Part shown: positions 1 to 5,768 of the stretch, one piece after another
Numbering within the stretch: the stretch's first letter is position 1
How the letters are laid out: each line of letters opens with the position of its first letter
Assembly: GCA_018695085.1 (NCBI GenBank)
Contig: JABHOU010000451.1
Coordinates: 1 to 8,631 of the forward strand
DNA from: Opitutia bacterium
Lineage (GTDB): Bacteria; Verrucomicrobiota; Verrucomicrobiia; Opitutales; Seribacteraceae
Direction: 5' to 3'
Length of the DNA stretch: 8,631 nt
The notes under the pieces: model-generated
What the model was told of the DNA's origin: nothing
Seen by the model: only the letters and a program-made list of their open reading frames with translations
Database searches by the model: none
Translations under genes and position numbers: made by a program

Positions 1-224
1 GAACCAAAGATACCGTACTTGATAGGAATTCCGGCGACCAAGGCGTAAGCCATTCCTTGAGGGAAAGCCAATAGGGCAACGTTCAGGGCTGCTCGAAAGT
101 CTCCTGAAAAGTCTTTTCGTTTATAGTTCCCCAATACTTGAGCGATGGGAAGCAATCGTATCCCGGGGGAAACGGCTGCAGGCAAATGCCCGTAAGCTCC
201 AGACCTATTTTTTTTTGCCGCCAT
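1..224 (-). CDS. SulP-family anion transporter, N-terminal part (cut by window edge)
   Basis: This is the start of a minus-strand gene that runs off the left edge; about 74 codons are visible. The ATG at 224 is preceded in frame by a TAA (231-233), so it is the first possible start. The translation contains VLGNYKRKDFSGDFRAALNV followed by ALLAFPQGMAYALVAGIP and IKYGIFGS. This matches the N-terminal SulP pattern: a cytoplasmic tyrosine/aspartate lead-in, then the first membrane helix with a PQGMAYA motif and an AG-I-P--YG-F turn. Family members are inner-membrane transporters of sulfate, bicarbonate or other anions, usually with a C-terminal STAS domain that would lie outside the window, so the substrate cannot be assigned. 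No strong Shine-Dalgarno sequence is seen. Codons 3-6 include a run of nine A. Family confidence is high, substrate unknown. Confidence 0.82.
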   Translation of the reverse strand, partial: MAAKKNRSGAYGHLPAAVSPGIRLLPIAQVLGNYKRKDFSGDFRAALNVALLAFPQGMAYALVAGIPIKYGIFG

Positions 225-776
225 TAATAATTATCTCGCTCGGCAACTTAGCGATGACTCGAAATTCTCCAAGTTCTTTCGATCAAATGAAAAAAACAAT
301 TAGAATTCTCCTAAAGTTTTTACAGAGCCGGTCGATTCTCTATTATGCTGCATGGATGCGGCCTAGTTTGTTACATAGGTCCCGACCCGCAAGGAGGTAG
401 GTCAAGACTGTTCAACCACACTTTCTCAAGGAGGAAGCATAGTGGCGACCATTACCTTTTTACACTCATATTCTTTGAGTGGAGATCTTGGGCAGCATCT
501 ACTTTTGCGGATGTCGCGTACGGCTCTCCACATAGGCGATTGCCTAACGGCTTTGCCGTGTGCCCGCAGATCCGGACACCCGTCCTGTGGTCCGCTCGGG
601 CGAGCCTCGCCTGAATCACAAAGTGCCCGTTTTGCATGGGGTGCATTGAGTTCCTATGTCCTGCTTTTACTCTTTTGGAGCGAATGGACACTTTGTCGCA
701 CCCTAATGCCGCCCTCGTCTTTTCCAACAACTCTACAGTAACCCATTAACCAATTTATGTATTCATAACTGAGCAA
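225..776. other. Long stretch without a convincing gene
   Basis: About 550 bases lie between the SulP start and the first flagellin-type leader. Several overlapping ORFs occur on both strands, but none gives a recognisable protein. Two strong Shine-Dalgarno-like motifs are present: AAGGAGGT at 391-398, with no start codon at a usable distance, and AAGGAGG at 428-434, seven bases before a GTG at 442. That GTG opens a 99-codon ORF (442-741) rich in Ser, Leu, Cys and Arg, with no domain I recognise; I treat it as unproven. Positions 534-613 are GC-rich and hold four adjacent small hairpins. A dispersed repeat, a decayed gene or a structured RNA are all possible. Confidence 0.5.
534..613. repeat. 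Cluster of four adjacent short inverted repeats
   Basis: Four small stem-loops follow each other. AGGC/GCCT (534-545) has a four-base loop. ACGGC/GCCGT (547-559) has a TTT loop. GGACAC/GTGGTCC (574-593) has one bulged G. GGCGA/TCGCC (599-611) has a GCC loop and can extend to 597-613 with a G-T wobble. The patch is clearly more GC-rich than the AT-rich sequence on its left. It could be a palindromic dispersed element, a structured RNA, or a relic of coding sequence. The inverted repeats are directly visible; any function is not. Confidence 0.4.
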
Positions 777-847
777 GAGCTCCGCCATGAGGGCGGTGCC
801 TACTCGCAGTCACCTGCAAACTATTTTCGAGACAAGGAAGTCTCTTC
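777..847 (+). promoter_or_regulatory. Degenerate third copy of the flagellin leader (copy 0)
   Basis: This stretch aligns with the leaders at 1065-1136 and 2725-2796 with nearly the same internal spacing. It has a GC-rich hairpin (777-801, loop ATGAG), a short GCAG/CTGC hairpin (806-817) where the other copies have CATTTA/TAAATG, and the hairpin GAGAC-AAGGAA-GTCTC (829-844). Three bases then separate it from an ATG at 848, as in the functional copies. All ten stem bases of the last hairpin are unchanged; its only change is one G to A in the loop. The region between hairpins has diverged strongly, so this is an older duplicate. Homology is well supported; whether it still acts is unknown. Confidence 0.7.
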
Positions 848-976
848 ATGCCACTTAGCAATTTATTATCCGTATATACGCGAACATTCGGTTCGCTCAG
901 TATGATCGGGGTTTTTACATCCCGACGCTTAACCTGTTGCGTACCCTGCGGACTGGAGGGAAGTGCATCTTTTTGA
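848..976 (+). pseudogene. 42-codon mini-ORF behind the copy 0 leader, possible flagellin remnant
   Basis: An ATG stands exactly where the flagellin genes start relative to the leader hairpin, and opens a 42-codon ORF ending in TGA at 974-976. The first residues, MPLSN, resemble MQLTN of the two intact flagellins; the first 17 bases match at 12 positions. The last part, containing RRLT and GSASF, loosely resembles the flagellin ending TRLTDVLLPLATQR followed by GGSSL. One reading is a flagellin unit that lost its whole centre by internal deletion and then decayed. Another is a short leader peptide that still uses the hairpin ribosome-binding site. The start resemblance is moderate and the end resemblance weak, so the call is tentative. 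Confidence 0.35.
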
Positions 977-1034
977 GGGCCTCGGTCGGAGAATTCAAAA
1001 ACTATCTTTTCCAAATAAACCAACAACAAACTCA

Positions 1035-1136
1035 TAAACCAAAATATGAACCTTACCTGATTTAGGGCTCCGCCAGGAGGGCGGCGCCCAATCATTTACT
1101 TACTAAATGTAAACCCTGAGACAAGGAGGTCTCGCT
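1035..1136 (+). promoter_or_regulatory. Structured flagellin leader copy 1, with Shine-Dalgarno in a hairpin loop (CsrA-like site)
   Basis: Three hairpins can be drawn in a row. HP1 (1065-1089) has a 10-bp GC-rich stem with one T/C mismatch and the loop AGGAG. HP2 (1093-1109) is CATTTA/TAAATG with loop CTTAC. HP3 (1118-1133) is GAGAC/GTCTC with loop AAGGAG. The Shine-Dalgarno AAGGAGGT (1123-1130) starts in the HP3 loop and runs into its 3' arm, and the ATG follows at 1137. AGACAAGGAGGT (1119-1130) agrees at 10 of 12 positions with the published CsrA SELEX consensus RUACARGGAUGU. A second GGA lies in the HP1 loop, 49 bases upstream. A TAAACC shared with copy 2 at 1035-1040 could belong to a promoter, but I see no clean sigma-28 or sigma-54 site. 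Confidence 0.72.
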
Positions 1137-2684
1137 ATGCAACTAACCAACTATGGATTCATCGAGTCCCGCGGTAACTATATCGCGGCACGATCCAACT
1201 ACGAACGTCCTATGGAGCGTCTTTCCACGGGACTCAAAATCAATCATTCCCGCGATGACGTCGGGGCTATTTCCCAAACCGCCAGACAGCGGCTTGAAAT
1301 CATGAATGATACAGCCTCTCGTCAAAACTTACAAAATGCCCGAAGCTACTTGACCATGCAGCAGGCCGGCTTGGAGCAAGTTCGAAAAACTTACACCAGA
1401 ATGGAATATCTGGCACAACAAGCGATCGATCCAGTCTTGGGTGATGCCGATAGAGCGAAATACGATCTGGAGTTCCAGAAATTGGCCGGCCAGCTAGATG
1501 AGCTGATGGGCAAGAAATTCAACGGGTTGCGACTTTTCAATCAAAACATGGTTTGTGGAGATGAGTTGAACATACCCTTGGGCGAACTTGACTACAGGAC
1601 AAGTGATCCTGGTCCAGATGGTTTAACAAAGAGATCGGTGACTCCTCAAGATCCATCGCTTGATCGTGACAATGTAATACAAACTATCCGCGGTCAAACA
1701 CTTGACGTACAAGCCCCCGGAGGAACCCTTACTTTCAGCGTGAATTCTGGAACTGCGGGTGAAATCTACCGAGTGTTCATGGGCGGTCTGGAGCTTTTTT
1801 CCACTGGTCCCTCTTTCGCCGGTTCTGATCCTACGGTTGCAATCATGAATCAGTACAACTCGGACCCAACTTATCCCGCGGGTAGTCCTAGGCCCAATAA
1901 TGCTCCCGCCGGCGCATTGCAAAGTACTGCTTGGGGAGATGACAGTTGGCTTACCTCGGGTAGCGCCACTAACGGGGACAAGGATACTTTTAAGATAAAG
2001 TTCGGGCCGGGTATTCCGACGACCTTCGAAATCGATTACGGAGCTTCCAACCCGAATGCATACAAGGGCAGCACGCCCCCCCCTCCGGGCGATCCTAAGT
2101 ATTTCAATCAAGGGCCGGGGGCCCAAGGTCAGCTCGTAGCTGATGGTGGTGTGATCCGAACCGCTAATTTGCCATTTGGCTCGAAAAGTACAGAACTGAC
2201 CCTTCATTTTGAGACTAAGTCAATAGGCGTTATTTCGGATGTTAAGTTCGAGCCACAGAGTGAAGCTTTGCCGGTGCCGCTAGATTCTCACCACAATGGA
2301 ATGACTTTTGATGCAAAAGGTTTCGGTACGCTTAGCGGCCATTCCATTGCGACTTTGGACAAGGCTAAGGATACCTTGGATCATCTAGCTGGTAAAAACG
2401 GCTATTACGGAGAAATTAATTGCATAGCCAACGACCGTATGCCGGCCGTTGCGGCTGAAATGCGAAGGTTGGACATGAAAATAGCCGAACTCGAAGATCA
2501 GCATATGACCGGCGAGGCCACTTTGGGTCGCATCCAAGATGCCGATGTTGCTCAGGAAGCCACCAAGTTTGCCACGCAGTCTCTCAAGATGGAATTGGCG
2601 GCAAACATAATGTCCCGAGTGACTAGGCTTACCGACGTCCTGTTACCCCTGGCTACCCAACGAGCAGGGGGCTCCAGCTTGTGA
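1137..2684 (+). CDS. Flagellin 1 (tandem paralogue, long outer domain)
   Basis: This is a 515-aa flagellin, the filament subunit exported by the flagellar type III system. The N-terminal D0/D1 helices are clear: ERLSTGLKIN at 27-36, then DD, and SRQNLQNARSYLTMQQAGLE at 61-80, with FNGLRLF at 128-134. The C-terminal helices include GRIQDADVAQEATKFATQ (464-481) and LLPL (502-505), followed by an unusual tail ATQRAGGSSL. Residues about 141-400 form the variable outer region, rich in Gly, Pro, Thr and Asp and probably beta-structured; it contains a PPPP stretch encoded by eight C in a row. There are exactly two cysteines, 140 and 429, at the borders of the conserved parts. The start is fixed by a perfect Shine-Dalgarno sequence 7 bases upstream. 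The gene is the first of a direct tandem pair and has no visible terminator after it, so co-transcription with the next gene is possible. Confidence 0.93.
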   Translation: MQLTNYGFIESRGNYIAARSNYERPMERLSTGLKINHSRDDVGAISQTARQRLEIMNDTASRQNLQNARSYLTMQQAGLEQVRKTYTRMEYLAQQAIDPVLGDADRAKYDLEFQKLAGQLDELMGKKFNGLRLFNQNMVCGDELNIPLGELDYRTSDPGPDGLTKRSVTPQDPSLDRDNVIQTIRGQTLDVQAPGGTLTFSVNSGTAGEIYRVFMGGLELFSTGPSFAGSDPTVAIMNQYNSDPTYPAGSPRPNNAPAGALQSTAWGDDSWLTSGSATNGDKDTFKIKFGPGIPTTFEIDYGASNPNAYKGSTPPPPGDPKYFNQGPGAQGQLVADGGVIRTANLPFGSKSTELTLHFETKSIGVISDVKFEPQSEALPVPLDSHHNGMTFDAKGFGTLSGHSIATLDKAKDTLDHLAGKNGYYGEINCIANDRMPAVAAEMRRLDMKIAELEDQHMTGEATLGRIQDADVAQEATKFATQSLKMELAANIMSRVTRLTDVLLPLATQRAGGSSL

Positions 2685-2694
2685 AAAATAGTTT

Positions 2695-2796
2695 TAAACC
2701 GATATATGAACCTTACCTGATTTGGGGCTCCGCCAGGAGGGCGGCGCCCAATCATTTAATTACTAAATGTAAACCCTGAGACAAGGAGGTCTCGCT
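2695..2796 (+). promoter_or_regulatory. Structured flagellin leader copy 2, with Shine-Dalgarno in a hairpin loop (CsrA-like site)
   Basis: This is almost identical to the leader at 1035-1136, shifted by exactly 1660 bases. The hairpins are at 2725-2749, 2753-2769 and 2778-2793, and the Shine-Dalgarno is at 2783-2790. From the ATGAACC block to the start codon I count only two differences from copy 1. One is just outside HP1 (A to G at 2724) and one is in the HP2 loop (C to A at 2759); no stem base changed. The leader begins about ten bases after the flagellin 1 stop codon. Control could therefore be translational within a common transcript, or the leader could carry its own promoter. Confidence 0.72.
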
Positions 2797-4272
2797 ATGC
2801 AACTAACCAACTATGGATTCATCGAGTCCCGAGGTAACTATATCTCGGCTCGATCCAACTACGAACGTCCTATGGAGCGTCTTTCCACGGGACTAAAAAT
2901 CAATCATTCCCGCGATGACGTGGGGGCATTGCGAAAGTCGGCCCTTCAGCGTGTCGAAAATACAAAAGTCGGGATTTTGCGCACCAACCTGCAAAACGCC
3001 TTGAGTTATACCAAGACTCAAGACGGCGCCTTGGAGAAAGTCGGGCGAATATACGAACGCATGGGGACTTTGGCGCACAAGGCGATGGATGTTACGGTGG
3101 ACGATCAGTCCAGAAGTGACTTGAACGACGAGTATCAAATGTTGGAGGGGCAACTCTCTGGACTGTTAAGCGAAAAGTTCAATGGCATTTCCCTTTTCAC
3201 TAAAGCGACTGGATGCACGGAACCTGAAGTGACGGAAATCGATGCCAACTTCGATGCTGGTTTAAACGAAACATTACCTGCAACTTTTCCCGCCTTCGGT
3301 GCAAAAACACAGGCAAACCCCGATCGATGGGTAACTACACAGGATGTCGAAACCACTGATGGAACTCTTACCTTGGACGTCAATGGAGGAAGGGTTTCCG
3401 AGAGGTATATCGTTCAGCAAGGGACGACTACGATCTTTGACACGGGTTGGTGGGCTACAGCTGGCAGTGCTTACGACAATGACTACGACCGATTCGTGAT
3501 CGATTTCGGCAAGGGAAAAGATACCGCATTTGAGTTTGTTCCTCGAGATACTGGTAATAACACTAATGATAATACCCCGGACGGAACTTTTAATAACGAA
3601 AGTTTCAATAAAACTGGAGGCGTTGCTTCAGGCTACTTGTTACAACTAGGCGAAGGCTCGACGGCAGGTCTTCTTGGCAAAAAATATACAACGAGCGGTG
3701 GACCGTTGACTCAAGGTCAGGTTACCATAACGCCAGCTCCGGGAGACAGTACGGAGCTAACAATTGAGGTCCAATCGACGAGCTTGTTTCAAGCGTCTGC
3801 AGACTTCAAAGGCGTTAAGATAATCGAGCCCGTGGAAATTCCCGCCTTAGAAGTCGTTGTCAATGAAGAAGGCGAGATCGCTAGCTTCGAAGCTTTGGGC
3901 TTCAGCCGTCTATCCGGTACAGACATTAGTACCCGAGATAATGCGCAAGCCGCACTGGAACGGCTTCTGGGAGAGAACGGCGAAGCTACCAAGCACGGAG
4001 AAATTCACTGTTTGATGAATGGCCAAAGGGCTGAAATCGGTAAGAGCATGCGTCGCTTGGAGTTGGAAATCGAAAGACTTGAAAACAAAACGATCAGCGG
4101 AGAAAAAGCGGTCAGCCGAATAGAAGATGCGGATATGGCTCAGGAAGCCACCAAGTTTGCCACGCAGTCTCTCAAGATGGAATTGGCGGCAAACATAATG
4201 TCCCGAGTGACGAGGCTTACCGACGTCCTGTTACCCCTGGCTACCCAACGAGTAGGGGGCTCCAGCTTGTAA
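2797..4272 (+). CDS. Flagellin 2 (tandem paralogue with diverged outer domain)
   Basis: This is a 491-aa flagellin. Residues 1-44 are the same as flagellin 1 except A17S. The last ~44 residues are also nearly the same (AQEATKFATQSLKMELAANI onward, ending GGSSL after LLPLATQRV). Between them the protein has diverged. D1 helices are recognisable, with TNLQNALSYTKTQDGALEKV at 63-82 and FNGISLF at 128-134. The outer region at about 141-372 keeps traces of common origin with flagellin 1: DGTLTLDVNGG against GGTLTFSVNSG, DRFVIDFGKG against DTFKIKFGPG, and STELTIEV against STELTLHF. Two cysteines, 140 and 405, match the two in flagellin 1. The start is set by the same hairpin-embedded Shine-Dalgarno sequence. 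A 35-base imperfect hairpin follows the stop codon. Strong family call; the role of the outer domain is unknown. Confidence 0.93.
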   Translation: MQLTNYGFIESRGNYISARSNYERPMERLSTGLKINHSRDDVGALRKSALQRVENTKVGILRTNLQNALSYTKTQDGALEKVGRIYERMGTLAHKAMDVTVDDQSRSDLNDEYQMLEGQLSGLLSEKFNGISLFTKATGCTEPEVTEIDANFDAGLNETLPATFPAFGAKTQANPDRWVTTQDVETTDGTLTLDVNGGRVSERYIVQQGTTTIFDTGWWATAGSAYDNDYDRFVIDFGKGKDTAFEFVPRDTGNNTNDNTPDGTFNNESFNKTGGVASGYLLQLGEGSTAGLLGKKYTTSGGPLTQGQVTITPAPGDSTELTIEVQSTSLFQASADFKGVKIIEPVEIPALEVVVNEEGEIASFEALGFSRLSGTDISTRDNAQAALERLLGENGEATKHGEIHCLMNGQRAEIGKSMRRLELEIERLENKTISGEKAVSRIEDADMAQEATKFATQSLKMELAANIMSRVTRLTDVLLPLATQRVGGSSL

Positions 4273-4315
4273 TGAACAGTTATGAAATAGGAGACGAAAA
4301 AGAATTTCCGGCGAA

Positions 4316-4350
4316 CTCATGATCGGGCATTGAAATTGCCCGCTTATGAG
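4316..4350. terminator. Two-part hairpin downstream of flagellin 2
   Basis: An outer stem CTCAT/ATGAG (4316-4320 with 4346-4350) encloses an inner perfect stem CGGGCA/TGCCCG (4324-4329 with 4337-4342), with a three-base internal loop on each side. It lies 44 bases after the flagellin 2 stop codon. No T-run follows, so it is not a classical Rho-independent terminator. It may be an mRNA 3'-end stabiliser, a processing site or a weak terminator separating the third flagellin. Confidence 0.4.
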
Positions 4351-4488
4351 AGATCACCAGTTGAACTTAGCTCGTGCTGTTCACTGCACTGCCTGTCAAA
4401 CCATATCCAATCTTTCCCAAGACAATCATCTTATAGAAATAAATTTAGCTAGGAATATAAATTCCCCTACCTGAAGGATTTATGAACG

Positions 4489-5754
4489 ATGATTAGTAAC
4501 CAAATTAACGCGCACATCGCCAGAGAGATGGGAACTTTGGATCGTGAGCATCGAGTTCACGTTAAAAAGCTCTCGACAGGCAAGCGCATACTTGCACCCG
4601 GAGACGATGCGGGTGGCCACTCCTTGGCTGTTAAGCACGGAAGCGCCGCAAGGCGAACTCAAGCGATACTGACCAATCTGCAAAATGTCTTTTCCTACGC
4701 CCAAACCCAAGACGGTGTTTTAGCTAGCGTGGGAAAGGTTTACAAGCGAATGGACGAACTTACCTCGATGGCGATGGATCCGACTAAAACCGATTCCGAC
4801 CGTGCTTTATATAACAAGGAATTCCAAGAATTGCGCGACATGGCAGTTCGCGCTAACGGTGAGGAATTCAACGGCCTTCGCCTTTTCCGAGGCAAGCTGT
4901 ACGAGCTTGTTGACAAGGGAATGAAAATCAATTGGACCGACTCGAAGGCAGAGGTCGATGCGCTGGACGCTGGAGATCCAAACAACACCTATTACTTGGC
5001 AACCATTACCTCTGAAACCGAGCAGGCGGAGGTTGGCCTACAGATCGGAGACGTTGGCATTAATGCTTGGCTAGGAGGAAATGATACGGCTGTTGAAGGG
5101 GAATGGAGATGGACCGAAGGCCCCGAAGGCCTAGAAGATGGAGGCCAAGGCAGGCAGTTTTGGCAGGGCAAATCCAATGGTTCTGCCGTGAACGGATCCT
5201 ATGAAAACTGGGGCGGCGGTGAACCGAATGATTCTGGGGGCGAGGACTACCTTCAAATCAGCCAAGCGTCTAACCCCATAGCCTCTTGGAACGATTTGCC
5301 CGATACGAATACAGCGGGATCAACATATCAACCGGAAGGTTATGTCATGGAGGTTGACCAAGGAGACCTGAAGGTCGGGAAGGATCGAAACGGAGATACC
5401 TTTGATCTCAAGAACGTTGATTTCCAAAAGTATCTAAGTGAGACTGGATTATCTATCGACACCATGGCGAATGCTCAGGCTGCCACAGTTGCGATGAAAG
5501 GAGTTATAGAAAACATAGCCACCGCCAGAGCAATTGTGGGAGCAAACTTGTCTAGGGTTTCCGGAGAGATAGAAAACCTTCGCAGGATTGGAAATTCGTA
5601 CGAGTCAGCTCTTTCTAGGGTGCAGGACTTGGATATGGCTTTGGAAAGCGGTCGTATGTCCAAAAAGTCGGTCAAGTTAAAGAGTTCCTCCGCATACCTT
5701 GCGCAGGCGAACGAGATTATGAATCCCAATCTGATTCAAGTCTTGCTCGAATAA
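4489..5754 (+). CDS. Flagellin 3 with an inserted C-type-lectin-like domain
   Basis: This is a 421-aa flagellin from a different lineage than the tandem pair. The N-terminal part (1-134) has KKLSTGKRIL, GDDAGG, LTNLQNVFSYAQTQDGVL (61-78) and FNGLRLF. The C-terminal part (about 322-421) has SRVQDLDMALES (376-387), AYLAQANEIM (402-411) and ends QVLLE. The region between, about 148-290, reads as a complete C-type-lectin-like domain: NWTDSKAEVDAL, then LATITSETEQAE, INAWLGGND, EGEWRWTEGPEG, YENWGGGEPNDSGGEDYLQI, ASWNDLP and EGYVMEVD. EPN (245-247), E252/D253 and WND (267-269) are the usual residues of the calcium/sugar site; EPN is typical of mannose-type specificity. The protein has no cysteine, so the usual disulfides of animal lectins are absent. 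An AAGGA at 4474-4478 precedes the ATG. It probably forms a sugar-binding surface on the filament. Confidence 0.9.
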   Translation: MISNQINAHIAREMGTLDREHRVHVKKLSTGKRILAPGDDAGGHSLAVKHGSAARRTQAILTNLQNVFSYAQTQDGVLASVGKVYKRMDELTSMAMDPTKTDSDRALYNKEFQELRDMAVRANGEEFNGLRLFRGKLYELVDKGMKINWTDSKAEVDALDAGDPNNTYYLATITSETEQAEVGLQIGDVGINAWLGGNDTAVEGEWRWTEGPEGLEDGGQGRQFWQGKSNGSAVNGSYENWGGGEPNDSGGEDYLQISQASNPIASWNDLPDTNTAGSTYQPEGYVMEVDQGDLKVGKDRNGDTFDLKNVDFQKYLSETGLSIDTMANAQAATVAMKGVIENIATARAIVGANLSRVSGEIENLRRIGNSYESALSRVQDLDMALESGRMSKKSVKLKSSSAYLAQANEIMNPNLIQVLLE

Positions 5755-5768
5755 ATGAAATGTAATCA

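Noticed and set aside
345..741. Overlapping ORFs of about 90-100 codons on both strands in the left gene-poor region
   Set aside because: Several frames are open over the same GC-rich patch, none shows a known motif, and the translations are rich in Cys, Arg and Ser as in spurious frames. Only the GTG ORF at 442 has a good Shine-Dalgarno sequence, and it is described as unproven.
377..1000. A CsrB-like decoy RNA with many GGA motifs
   Set aside because: Several GGA triplets occur (for example at 394, 431, 509, 573, 836), but those in the 534-613 hairpins are not in the loops and spacing is irregular, unlike known CsrB-type RNAs.
1035..1064. A sigma-28 promoter (TAAA with a CCTGATTT block) upstream of the flagellin leader
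   Set aside because: TAAA is present in both copies but the spacing and the second box do not fit the consensus well enough to call a promoter.
763..1095. Minus-strand ORF of 110 codons across the flagellin leader region
   Set aside because: It reads through the reverse complement of the duplicated leader hairpins; a similar frame appears at 2552-2755 for the same reason. These are shadows of the repeat.
1623..2207. Minus-strand ORF of 194 codons inside flagellin 1
   Set aside because: It lies wholly opposite the well-supported flagellin gene, has no recognisable domain, and is absent opposite the paralogue.
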